Source of the DNA: Spectribacter acetivorans
GTDB lineage: Bacteria; Pseudomonadota; Gammaproteobacteria; Nevskiales; Salinisphaeraceae
Direction of reading: 5' to 3'
NCBI RefSeq assembly: GCF_031846305.1
Contig: NZ_JAVRHY010000002.1
Location: forward strand, 62,001-126,000
DNA: 64,000 nt
Below are positions 56,833 to 64,000 of the stretch, one piece after another. The notes beneath the pieces are model-generated. The model saw only the letters and a program-made list of their open reading frames with translations, searched no databases and had not been told where the DNA came from. Position numbers and translations under genes: made by a program. Positions within the stretch are counted from its first letter, which is position 1; every line of letters starts with the position of its first letter.

Positions 56833-57665
56833 ATCTCTGCGGGTTCGAAGTGGGGCCGCGGGCGCCGCTGTTTGTCATTGCCGGCCCGGATACGCTGGAA
56901 TCCCCCCAGCTAGCGCTGGATGTGGCCGGCCACCTGGCCGAGGTCACCCGGGAGCTGGGCATCCCCTACGTGTTCAAGGGCTCCTTCGACAAGGCCAATC
57001 GCAGTTCGCATGACAGTTATCGCGGGCCGGGCCTGGACGCGGGGCTGAAGATTCTCCAGTCCGTACGCGAGCAGATCGGCGTACCGGTGCTCACCGACGT
57101 CCACACCGAGGAACAGATTGCCCCGGTGGCCGAGGTGGTGGACGTGCTGCAGACTCCGGCCTTTCTCTGCCGCCAGACCGATTTCATCCAGCGGGTGGCG
57201 GCCTGCGGCCGGCCGGTCAACCTGAAGAAGGGGCAGTTCGTGTCGCCCTGGGACATGGCCCGCATCGTGGAAAAGGCGGTGGCCGCCGGCGGCGGCGATC
57301 GGCTGATGCTGTGCGAACGCGGCTTCTGCTTCGGCTACAACAACCTCGTAGTGGACATGCGTGGCCTGGCCGCCATGCGCGACCACGGCTGCCCGGTGGT
57401 GTTCGACGCCACCCATTCGGTGCAGCTGCCGGGCGGGCAGGGGACGGTGTCCGGGGGCCAGCGGGAATACATTCCGGTCCTGGCGCGGGCCGCGGTGGCG
57501 GCCGGCGTGGCCGGCGTGTTCATGGAAACCCACCCGCGGCCCGATGAAGCGCTGTGCGACGGGCCGAACTCGCTACCCCTGAACCGCGTACGGGAACTGC
57601 TCGAGACATTGCAGGCGCTGGACAGTGTCGCCAAACGTCATCCTTATCTCGAAGAATCGTTTTAA
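56829..57665 (+). CDS. kdsA: KDO-8-phosphate synthase
   Basis: Condenses arabinose 5-phosphate with PEP to KDO 8-phosphate for the LPS inner core. The 278 residues include VIAGPDTLESPQ, FKGSFDKANRSS, GVPVLTDVHTEEQ, LKKGQFVSPWDM and FDATHSVQLPGGQG, which identify KdsA rather than DAHP synthase. ATGA overlap with pyrG. The 25 bp to eno are AT-rich. Confidence 0.96.
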
Positions 57666-57690
57666 TCTAGTTAGTTGGTAAAAAGCGTTT

Positions 57691-58968
57691 ATGTCGAAAA
57701 TCAAGTCGATCAAGGGTCTTCAGGTCATCGATTCCCGCGGGCATCCCACGGTAGCCGCCGAGGTGATGCTCGAATCCGGCGCGGTGGGCCGGGCGATGGT
57801 GCCGTCCGGCGCCTCCACGGGTTCGCTCGAGGCGGTTGAACTCCGCGACGACGACAAGGACCGGTTCCTGGGCCGCGGCGTGACCAAGGCCGTGGCCAAC
57901 GTCAACGGCGAGATCGGCCGCGCGCTCAAGGGCTTCGACGCCGATGACCAGGCTGGTCTGGACCAGCGCATGATCGATCTCGACGGCACCGACAACAAGG
58001 GCAAGCTCGGCGCCAACGCCATTCTCGGGGTCTCGCTGGCCACCGCGCACGCGGCCGCCGCGGACGCCGGCGAGATGCTCTACCAGCACCTCGGCGGGGA
58101 TGACGCCCGCGAGCTGCCGGTACCCATGATGAACGTGATCAATGGCGGCGCCCACGCCGACAACAACGTCGATCTGCAGGAATTCATGATCCTGCCCACC
58201 GGCGCCAAATCCTTTTCCGATGCAGTACGTTGCGGCGCGGAGATCTTCCAGCACCTGAAAAAGCTTCTGGCCGAACGGGGCCAGAATACCGCAGTGGGCG
58301 ACGAGGGCGGTTTCGCCCCGGATCTGCCCTCCAACGCCGCGGCGCTGGAAACGCTCGTCACCGCGATCGAGCGTGCGGGTTACAAGCCGGGCGAGGATGT
58401 CTGGCTGGGGCTGGACGTAGCCAGCACCGAGTTCTACCGCGATGGCCGTTACTATCTGGCCTCCGAAAACAAGGACTTCCACGCCCCCGGTTTCGTCGAT
58501 TATCTGGCCGGGCTGGTGGACGAGTATCCGATCCTCACCATCGAGGACGGCATGGCCGAGGACGACTGGGACGGCTGGAAACTGCTTACCGATCGCCTGG
58601 GCGACAAGGTGCAGCTGGTGGGCGATGACCTGTTCGTCACCAACACCCGCATCCTGCGCCAGGGCATCGACGCCGGGGTGGCCAACGCCATTCTGGTCAA
58701 GCCCAACCAGATCGGCACCCTCACGGAAACTCTGCGGGCGATTGATCTGGCCACCCGCTCCGATTACGCCGCGGTGGTCTCGCACCGCTCCGGGGAGACC
58801 GAGGACGCCACCATCGCCGACCTGGCCGTGGCCACCCGCGCCACCCAGATCAAGACCGGGTCGATGTCCCGTTCCGACCGGGTGGCCAAGTACAACCGGC
58901 TGCTGGCCATCGAGGCGGCGCTGGGCGATCGGGCGAAATACCCCGGCCGCGAGGCGTTCCCGGTCTAG
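57691..58968 (+). CDS. eno: Enolase
   Basis: The glycolytic interconversion of 2-phosphoglycerate and PEP; also part of the RNA degradosome in some relatives. The 425 residues include DSRGHPTVAAEV, GASTGSLEAVELRD, the magnesium ligands in EDGMAEDDWDGW and LVGDDLFVTN, the catalytic Lys in AILVKPNQIGTLTE, and SHRSGETED. Usual neighbour of pyrG-kdsA and ftsB. Confidence 0.97.
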   Translation: MSKIKSIKGLQVIDSRGHPTVAAEVMLESGAVGRAMVPSGASTGSLEAVELRDDDKDRFLGRGVTKAVANVNGEIGRALKGFDADDQAGLDQRMIDLDGTDNKGKLGANAILGVSLATAHAAAADAGEMLYQHLGGDDARELPVPMMNVINGGAHADNNVDLQEFMILPTGAKSFSDAVRCGAEIFQHLKKLLAERGQNTAVGDEGGFAPDLPSNAAALETLVTAIERAGYKPGEDVWLGLDVASTEFYRDGRYYLASENKDFHAPGFVDYLAGLVDEYPILTIEDGMAEDDWDGWKLLTDRLGDKVQLVGDDLFVTNTRILRQGIDAGVANAILVKPNQIGTLTETLRAIDLATRSDYAAVVSHRSGETEDATIADLAVATRATQIKTGSMSRSDRVAKYNRLLAIEAALGDRAKYPGREAFPV

Positions 58969-58973
58969 TCAGT

Positions 58974-58996
58974 CGGCGAGGGAACACACCTCGCCG
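58974..58996 (+). terminator. Hairpin after eno (possible terminator)
   Basis: A perfect 8-bp stem CGGCGAGG/CCTCGCCG (58974-58981 with 58989-58996) and a 7-nt loop, 5 bp after the eno stop. There is no T run, so it may be Rho-assisted or a processing site rather than an intrinsic terminator. Confidence 0.35.
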
Positions 58997-59034
58997 CTTG
59001 TGCATTTGCGTCGGTGGAGCGCTACACTCCGCCC

Positions 59035-59313
59035 ATGGACCGCATTGCCATCATTGCGCTGTGCCTGCTCATCGCCGGATTGCAGTTCCGGCTGTGGGTG
59101 GGTGACGGCGGGTATGCCGATACCCACCGATTGAGCCAGGAGATCGAAACCCTGGCCGGCGAGAACGAGGTGCTGCGCGCCCGGAACGACGCGATGGCCG
59201 CCGAAATCGCCGAGCTCGACGACGGCGGCAAGGCGATGGAAGGTCGCGCCCGGTCCGATCTGGGCATGATCAAGCAAGGCGAGCAGTTCTACCTGGTCAT
59301 CGATCGCCGTTGA
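59035..59313 (+). CDS. ftsB: Cell division protein FtsB
   Basis: A small bitopic divisome protein that forms the FtsQBL complex. The 92 residues have a transmembrane helix at about 3-20 (IAIIALCLLIAGLQFRLWVG) and a coiled coil (about 28-65, IETLAGENEVLRARNDAMAAE), ending ARSDLGMIKQGEQFYLVID. The ATG at 59035 is the family start. In relatives ispD follows; here truD overlaps directly as TTGA. Confidence 0.93.
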   Translation: MDRIAIIALCLLIAGLQFRLWVGDGGYADTHRLSQEIETLAGENEVLRARNDAMAAEIAELDDGGKAMEGRARSDLGMIKQGEQFYLVIDRR

Positions 59314-60392
59314 CCGGCGCTCCCGCCCCCAGACCCGATCCCGTTATCTTGCTGCCCACCGCTGGGCCGGCTCCGGCTGCCCGCGCGCTGATGCGGGCCG
59401 AGGATGCGGATTTTCGGGTCGAGGAACTGATGCCCGTCACCCTGACCGGGCAGGGTGAGCACCTCTGGCTGCAGGCCCGCAAGACCGGCTGGAACACCGC
59501 TGCCGTGGCAGACCGGCTGGCCGACCATTACGGCCTGCGTTCCCGCGACATCGGCATGGCCGGCCTCAAGGACCGGCACGCGGTCACCACTCAGTGGTTC
59601 TCCCTGCCGGTGCCGATCAAGCAGGTAGCCCCGGACCCGCCGGATCTGGATGGCGTCGAGTGGCTGACGATGACCCGCCACGACCGCAAGCTGCGCCGCG
59701 GCACCCATCGGGGCAACCGGTTCGAGTTGTGTCTGCGTTCGGTCGAGGGTGATCGCGACCGGATGGAACAGGCACTCGTCCGCGTACGCGAGGCCGGTGT
59801 TCCCAACTACTTCGGCGCCCAGCGCTTCGGCAACGGGGCCCGCAATCTGGATCTGGCGGACCAGCTGTTCGCCGGCCGGCGAATGAAGCCCGCCGGGCGC
59901 AGCTTCGCGCTGTCGGCCGCGCGTTCCCACCTGTTCAACCAGGTACTGGCGCGGCGGGTCGAGCAGGGCGACTGGAACCGGTTGCTGCCCGGCGAATTCG
60001 TCTGTCTGGCCGGCAGCCAGAGCGGCTTTCAGCCGCCGGATGACGAAATCGCCGGCGACACCCTGCAGCGCCGCCTGGCGGAATTCGACATCCATCCCAG
60101 CGGCCCGCTGCCCGGCCGTGGCCGGCCGGAGGTCGCGGGCGAGGTGCTGGCACTGGAAAACGACGTGACCGCGCCCTTCGAGGCCTGGCTGGCCGGTCTG
60201 GTCAAGCACAAGGTGGATGCCGCCCGCCGGCCGCTGCGGGCGGTGGTGCCGGATCTGGCCTGGGACTGGCCGGACGCGGATTCCCTGCGAATGCGCTTTT
60301 CGCTGCCGTCCGGCAGTTTTGCCACCATGCTGGTACGCGAGATCATCGACGTGACCGAGCCCGCAAGAGAGCGACCCGCCGAGTCGGCATGA
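59310..60392 (+). CDS. truD: tRNA pseudouridine(13) synthase
   Basis: Isomerises U13 of tRNA-Glu. The 360 residues have the TruD signatures DFRVEELMPVTLTGQGEH, the catalytic Asp in MAGLKDRHAVTTQWFS (about 91), GVPNYFGAQRFG and the C-terminal LRMRFSLPSGSFATMLVREI. The start is probably TTG at 59310, overlapping the ftsB stop; no ATG occurs before residue 28, which would cut into the conserved N terminus. ispD and ispF, which normally stand before truD, are absent. Confidence 0.92.
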   Translation: MTGAPAPRPDPVILLPTAGPAPAARALMRAEDADFRVEELMPVTLTGQGEHLWLQARKTGWNTAAVADRLADHYGLRSRDIGMAGLKDRHAVTTQWFSLPVPIKQVAPDPPDLDGVEWLTMTRHDRKLRRGTHRGNRFELCLRSVEGDRDRMEQALVRVREAGVPNYFGAQRFGNGARNLDLADQLFAGRRMKPAGRSFALSAARSHLFNQVLARRVEQGDWNRLLPGEFVCLAGSQSGFQPPDDEIAGDTLQRRLAEFDIHPSGPLPGRGRPEVAGEVLALENDVTAPFEAWLAGLVKHKVDAARRPLRAVVPDLAWDWPDADSLRMRFSLPSGSFATMLVREIIDVTEPARERPAESA

Positions 60393-61015
60393 CCGACGCC
60401 AGCCTGCTCTACATCGCCGACCCGATGTGTTCCTGGTGCTACGGATTCGGCCCGGAGATGCGCCGGCTGGTGGCCGCCTACGGCGACCGGATCGGGGTGG
60501 AGCTGATTGCCGGCGGCCTGTATCCGGGCAACGCGATGGTGTTGCCGCCGGGCCAGCGCCGCTGGGTGCTGCATCACTGGGCAGAAGTCCAGGCGCATAC
60601 CGGGCTGACCTTCGACTTCGACGCCGCCATGCCCGAGGGCTTTGTCTATGACACCGAGCCGGCCTGCCGGGCGGTGGTGGCCATGCGCCGGCTGGCCCCG
60701 GACATGGCGCTGGCCTACTTCGACCGGCTACAGGGGGCCTTCTATCGTCAGGCCCGCGACCTGACCGATGACGCCGTGCTGATCGAGCTGGCCGGGAACC
60801 TGGCGCCGGACGCTGACGCGTTCGCGGCCTGCCTGAACGACCCGGATACCCGCGAGGCCACCCAGGAGGATTTTCATCGACGGCACCAGTTCGGGGTGCG
60901 AGGCATGCCCGCCGTAATCATCAGCGATGCGCGCGGCTACAAGCGTCTCACCGAGGGTTATCAGCCGTTCGACACGCTGCGCAAGCGCCTGGAAAAGCGG
61001 CTCACGCGCGTTTGA
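60389..61015 (+). CDS. DsbA-family thioredoxin-fold oxidoreductase (FrnE/COG3531-like)
   Basis: A 208-residue thioredoxin-fold protein without a signal peptide, so cytoplasmic. The active site is C14-S-W-C17 (IADPMCSWCYGFGPEM), and the cis-Pro loop is FGVRGMPAVII. The helical insertion is of DsbA type. The family is described as predicted protein-disulfide isomerase or DsbA-like; the substrate is unknown. It is coupled to truD by ATGA overlap and its 3' end overlaps the convergent Smr gene by 14 bp. Confidence 0.82.
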   Translation: MTDASLLYIADPMCSWCYGFGPEMRRLVAAYGDRIGVELIAGGLYPGNAMVLPPGQRRWVLHHWAEVQAHTGLTFDFDAAMPEGFVYDTEPACRAVVAMRRLAPDMALAYFDRLQGAFYRQARDLTDDAVLIELAGNLAPDADAFAACLNDPDTREATQEDFHRRHQFGVRGMPAVIISDARGYKRLTEGYQPFDTLRKRLEKRLTRV

Positions 61016-61547
61016 GCAGAACGTAGACGGCCCCGGTGCCGCCGTCCACCCGGCGGGCCGAGCAGTAGGCCAGCACCTCGTTGCGCTGGCGCAGCCAGCC
61101 GGCCACCTTCTGACGCAGTACCGGGCCGCGGTTGCCCGAACGCAGCCCCTTGCCGTGGATGATGCGCACGCAGCGGTGATCGCGTTCGCGGGCCTCCGCC
61201 AGGAACACCGCGAGCGCATGGCGGGCGGTGTTCACGAACTGGCCGTGCAGGTCCAGCTCGGCATCGCAGCGGTACTGGCCGCGGCGCAGGCGGCGCAGGG
61301 TGGCTAACTGGATGCCGGGACGGCGGAACATGAATTCCTCGCCGGTTTCCACGTCCTCCGGGTCCTGATCGAGCAGGGAGGCGATTACCGCGGCCTCGTC
61401 GGCCTCGCGCGACAGTGGGCGGGTTGACGGCGTAGCCGGTTCCGGGCGGCGCCGCTGACTGCCGCTCAGGGGCGCGGCGTCGGCGGCTTCGCGCCGGAAC
61501 AGGTCGCGTTCCTCCGGGGTCAGTGTCCTGGTCGGCTTTCGATCCAT
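61002..61547 (-). CDS. Smr-domain protein (SmrA/SmrB-like nuclease)
   Basis: A 181-residue protein with a disordered charged N terminus (about 1-85) and a C-terminal Smr domain. The catalytic motifs are visible: AELDLHGQFVNTARHALAVF (DxH near 98-100) and VRIIHGKGLRSGN (HGKG). SmrB in E. coli cleaves mRNA at collided ribosomes; SmrA's role is less clear. I cannot tell which this is. It is divergent from surE (94 bp) and convergent with the DsbA-like gene. In many relatives smr sits beside or near this cluster, but its strand here makes it a separate unit. Confidence 0.85.
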   Translation of the reverse strand: MDRKPTRTLTPEERDLFRREAADAAPLSGSQRRRPEPATPSTRPLSREADEAAVIASLLDQDPEDVETGEEFMFRRPGIQLATLRRLRRGQYRCDAELDLHGQFVNTARHALAVFLAEARERDHRCVRIIHGKGLRSGNRGPVLRQKVAGWLRQRNEVLAYCSARRVDGGTGAVYVLLKRA

Positions 61548-61640
61548 GGCGATCAGCGGTTGGCGGCCCGATGCGCTACCATAACGGCTGCTGCCGCGCC
61601 GGTATCCGGCGCCACTTTATAACCATTATCAGCACCCTGC

Positions 61641-62390
61641 ATGCGCATTCTGCTCTCCAATGACGACGGGTGCCACGCACCCGGCCTGACCTGCCTGCGC
61701 CAGACCCTGGCCGCAGCCGGCCATGAGCTGGTCACCGTGGCGCCGGACCGCAACCGCAGCGGCGCCAGCAATTCCCTGACGCTGGAACAGCCGCTGCGGG
61801 TGCGTTCCCACGAGGACTCGGTGTACTGCGTGGACGGCACCCCCACCGATTGTGTGCACATCGCGCTCACCGGCCTGCTGGACTGGGAGCCCGACATGGT
61901 GGTCTCCGGCATCAACGCCGGCGCCAATCTGGGCGACGACGTGCTCTACTCGGGCACCGTGGCGGCGGCCACCGAGGGTCGGTTTCTCGGCCTGCCGGCG
62001 GTGGCGGTGTCGCTGCACGGCGAGTCGCCGTCCCACTATGACACCGCCGCACAGGTCGCGGTTTCCATTGTCGATCTGCTCCAGCGCGACCCGCTGCCGG
62101 CCGATACCATTCTCAACGTGAATGTCCCGGACTGTCCGCTGTACGAACTGGCCGGCCACGAGGCCACGCGCCTGGGCAACCGCCACCGCGCCGAGCGGGT
62201 GGTGCGCCAGAACGATCCGCGCGGCAATCCCATCTACTGGATCGGCCCGGCCGGGGCCGAGTCCGACTCCGGCGCCGGTACCGATTTCCATGCGGTGGCC
62301 AACAAGCGGGTATCGGTGACGCCGATCCAGACCGATGTCACCCGGTTCGCCGCGCTGGACCAGATCGCGGGGTGGGTACAGGGGCTGTGA
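61641..62390 (+). CDS. surE: 5'/3'-nucleotidase SurE
   Basis: A metal-dependent survival phosphatase acting on nucleoside monophosphates. The 249 residues have the metal pair in ILLSNDDGCHAPG (D8, D9), VAPDRNRSGASNSLT (Ser ligand) and SGINAGANLGDDVLYSGTVAAA (Asn ligand). Length is normal. In most relatives its end overlaps pcm; here a MITE-like element separates them. Confidence 0.95.
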   Translation: MRILLSNDDGCHAPGLTCLRQTLAAAGHELVTVAPDRNRSGASNSLTLEQPLRVRSHEDSVYCVDGTPTDCVHIALTGLLDWEPDMVVSGINAGANLGDDVLYSGTVAAATEGRFLGLPAVAVSLHGESPSHYDTAAQVAVSIVDLLQRDPLPADTILNVNVPDCPLYELAGHEATRLGNRHRAERVVRQNDPRGNPIYWIGPAGAESDSGAGTDFHAVANKRVSVTPIQTDVTRFAALDQIAGWVQGL

Positions 62391-62394
62391 TTGT

Positions 62395-62668
62395 GGAACC
62401 TCTGATTTATGCCCACGCGGATCACGTTTGTGTCCCAAAAGCTTCGAATGCAAGGCGCCCGGCGCCGCGCCGTGGCAGGCCCCACGGTCAAGCCGGGCAA
62501 CGCCGCAGTCGAAGCTTTTGGGCCAAACCCCGAAGGGGCCGGGCCTTTGCGCGCTCCTGGACGGCGTCATTCGTCGCTTATTTGCAATCAGCAAACCGCA
62601 CTCCTCATTCCTTGCCAGAAACGCGCAAAGACTCCGGCGTGACCGTGTCGGCATGAATCAGAGGTTCC
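62395..62668. mobile_element. MITE-like palindromic element between surE and pcm
   Basis: A 274-bp non-coding insert with imperfect terminal inverted repeats of about 32 bp: 62395-62426 against 62638-62668, with a perfect GGAACCTCTGATT at the outer ends. Nested inside are a perfect 14-bp inverted repeat CCCAAAAGCTTCGA (62434-62447) / 62509-62522, CCGTGG (62470-62475)/CCACGG (62482-62487), and CTTTGCGCG (62545-62553) / 62622-62630. No transposase is encoded. No clear target-site duplication is visible. It fills the usual surE-pcm junction and overlaps the chosen pcm start. Confidence 0.75.
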
Positions 62669-63336
62669 CTAGCCGACATCCGCACGCCCGCGGCCTGGGC
62701 GTGACCTCGCAGCGGGCGCGCGATCGGCTGGTGGCCGGCCTGCGCCAGGCAGGGGTCACCCACGAGGCGGTGCTCGAGGCAATGGCCCGCGTGCCGCGCC
62801 ATGCCTTCATCGACGAGGCCCTGTCCTACAAGGCCTACGAGGACACGGCCCTGCCCATCGGCCACGCCCAGACCATTTCCCAGCCATTCGTGGTGGCGCA
62901 CATGACCGCGCTGCTGCTGGGCGAGGGCGACCCGCCGGATACGGTGCTGGAAATCGGCACCGGCAGCGGTTATCAGGCCGCGGTGCTGGGCGAACTGGTG
63001 CGCTCGGTCTATAGCCTGGAGCGGATTCCGCCGCTGTATCAGCGGGCCCGGGCCTGCCTGCGGGAGCTGGGCTATATCAACGTGCGGGTGCGGCTGTCCG
63101 ACGGCACGCTGGGCCTGCCGGATTACGGGCCGTTCGACGGCATCCTGATCACCGCCGCCGGCGAGGAAGTGCCCGCGGCGCTGCTGGATCAGCTCGCCGA
63201 CGGCGGCCGGCTGGTGGCGCCGGTGGGCGCGCCGGGTAATCAGCGGCTGATGGTGATGCAGCGCCAGGGCCGCGACGTCACCACCCGCGAGCTGGACCCG
63301 GTGAGTTTCGTGCCGCTGGTCGCCGGGCTGGAATGA
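62653..63336 (+). CDS. pcm: Protein-L-isoaspartate O-methyltransferase
   Basis: Repairs isoaspartyl residues by SAM-dependent methylation. The conserved body runs from GVTSQRARDRLVAGLRQAG through PRHAFIDEALSYKAYEDTALPIGHAQTISQP to the SAM motif VLEIGTGSGYQAAVLGEL and LITAAGEEVPAALLDQL. The ATG at 62653 lies inside the right inverted repeat of the MITE, giving about 227 residues; a GTG at 62701 (VTSQRARDRL) is equally credible and matches the common 211-residue form. Neither has a strong ribosome site. The open frame further upstream runs through the MITE and surE and is not used. ATGA overlap with yqaA follows. Confidence 0.88.
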   Translation: MNQRFPSRHPHARGLGVTSQRARDRLVAGLRQAGVTHEAVLEAMARVPRHAFIDEALSYKAYEDTALPIGHAQTISQPFVVAHMTALLLGEGDPPDTVLEIGTGSGYQAAVLGELVRSVYSLERIPPLYQRARACLRELGYINVRVRLSDGTLGLPDYGPFDGILITAAGEEVPAALLDQLADGGRLVAPVGAPGNQRLMVMQRQGRDVTTRELDPVSFVPLVAGLE

Positions 63337-63914
63337 CGCGAATCTGGCGACGGCTCTACGATGCCGTATTGCGGGCGTCGGCCCATCCCCGCGCCAACTG
63401 GTGGCTGGCGGGGCTGAGTTTTTCCGAATCCTCCTTCTTTCCCATTCCGCCGGACGTGATGCTCGCGCCCATGTGCCTGGCGCGGCCGGAACGGGCCTGG
63501 CGCTTTGCCCTGATCACCACGCTGGCCTCGGTAGTGGGCGGGGTGGCCGGGTATGTCATCGGCGTATTCCTGCTCGACGCGGCCACCGTCTGGATGCAGA
63601 CCATGGGCTACTGGACCGGCTACCTGCGGGTGCGCGACTGGTTTGCCGACTGGGGCTTCCTGGCAGTGCTGGTGGCAGGTTTCTCGCCCATTCCCTACAA
63701 GGTGTTTACGATTGCAGCAGGTGCCGGCGCCATGCCGCTGCTGCCGTTCGTCGCCGCCTCGGCCATCGGCCGGGGCGGGCGGTTCTTTCTGGTGGCGGCG
63801 CTGGTGCGCTGGTTCGGCCCGGCGCTGGAGCGTCAACTGTTGCGGTACGTCGATTGGATCGGATGGACAATGGTGCTGCTCATCGCCGTCGGAGTGCTCT
63901 GGTACCAGTTATAG
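63333..63914 (+). CDS. yqaA: YqaA/DedA-family (VTT) membrane protein
   Basis: A 193-residue inner-membrane protein with about four hydrophobic segments. It has the VTT/DedA features LSFSESSFFPIPPDVMLAPM near the N terminus, the Gly-rich GGVAGYVIGVF, and GFSPIPYKVFTIAAGAG, including the Pro-rich re-entrant loop. YqaA proteins are a DedA subfamily; an undecaprenyl-phosphate or lipid-scramblase role is inferred from distant relatives. It stands in the surE-pcm-yqaA-nlpD order of pseudomonads. Confidence 0.88.
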   Translation: MTRIWRRLYDAVLRASAHPRANWWLAGLSFSESSFFPIPPDVMLAPMCLARPERAWRFALITTLASVVGGVAGYVIGVFLLDAATVWMQTMGYWTGYLRVRDWFADWGFLAVLVAGFSPIPYKVFTIAAGAGAMPLLPFVAASAIGRGGRFFLVAALVRWFGPALERQLLRYVDWIGWTMVLLIAVGVLWYQL

Positions 63915-64000
63915 CGCTGCTGGTGGCAGCGCTCCTGGCGGGCTGCTCCCTGCGGCAGACGTTCCGGCCCGAACTGCACACGGTGGCGCGGGGCGAGACG
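63863..64000 (+). CDS. nlpD: NlpD-type LysM lipoprotein, N-terminal fragment
   Basis: The gene begins at an ATG (63863) inside the yqaA 3' end and runs off the window. The first 46 codons encode a basic start (MDNGAAHRRRSALVP), a hydrophobic segment and a lipobox LLAGC (Cys at about 28), then HTVARGET, the beginning of a LysM domain. NlpD activates the amidase AmiC at the septum; the M23 domain would be beyond the edge. The position after pcm-yqaA and before the expected rpoS supports the name. Confidence 0.8.
   Translation, partial: MDNGAAHRRRSALVPVIALLVAALLAGCSLRQTFRPELHTVARGET

Noticed and set aside
62335..62652. An N-terminal extension of pcm running through the MITE into surE
   Set aside because: The frame is open only by GC-rich chance; the extension has no similarity to Pcm and overlaps surE out of frame.

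Overview
The window is a 64 kb, GC-rich, densely packed chromosomal segment of a gammaproteobacterium. Two long blocks have the gene order familiar from Pseudomonas and its relatives: ispB-rplU-rpmA-obgE-proB / rpsT-murJ-ribF-lspA-(minor pilins), and map-glnD-dap / rpsB-tsf-pyrH-frr-uppS-cdsA-rseP-bamA-skp-lpxD-fabZ-lpxA-lpxB-rnhB-dnaE-accA-tilS-pyrG-kdsA-eno-ftsB-truD-surE-pcm-yqaA-nlpD. Lipid A genes, a Bam complex gene and type IV pili show a Gram-negative envelope. I cannot name the genus.

Layout. 1-9.4 kb: the tip of a pterin carbinolamine dehydratase gene, orn, tRNA-Pro with a damaged copy of its tail, ispB, L21/L27, obgE, proB, cysC, S20, murJ, ribF, lspA. 9.4-25 kb: two complete paralogous minor-pilin operons on the minus strand (each fimT-pilV-pilW-pilX-pilY1-pilE), separated by thiO on the plus strand, plus a third PilE-like gene divergent from the second operon. 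25-25.7 kb: tRNA-Thr, a truncated tRNA-Ser copy, tRNA-Ser and repeats. 25.7-28.6 kb: class I aldolase and a cyclic-nucleotide-binding/patatin protein. 28.6-35.7 kb: dapE, a YffB/ArsC-like gene, dapD, dapC, glnD and map, all minus. 36-64 kb: the translation / envelope / lipid A / replication block. A palindromic MITE-like insertion sits between surE and pcm.

What stands out. Four genes of the MEP isoprenoid pathway are missing from their conserved slots at three separate places in this one window. There is no dxr between cdsA and rseP, no ispD or ispF between ftsB and truD, and no ispH (or fkpB) after lspA. ispB and uppS, which consume IPP-derived prenyl diphosphates, remain. I infer that this lineage may have replaced the MEP pathway, most plausibly with the mevalonate pathway. 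ileS is also absent from its usual place between ribF and lspA. Other points are the duplicated PilY1 systems, one with a normal vWA MIDAS motif and one that has lost it and gained a small Cys/His module; the MITE that appears to supply the pcm start codon; tRNA-derived fragments beside tRNA-Pro and tRNA-Ser; and a 17-codon upstream ORF coupled to bamA.

Most operon junctions are tight 4-bp ATGA or TTGA overlaps, so non-ATG starts (TTG for glnD, fabZ and truD; GTG for several others) were chosen from overlap, Shine-Dalgarno position and family length. No stretch longer than 300 bp lacks a gene. The largest gaps (712-929, 25027-25255, 25332-25544, 35687-35972, 62391-62652) are described in the feature list.
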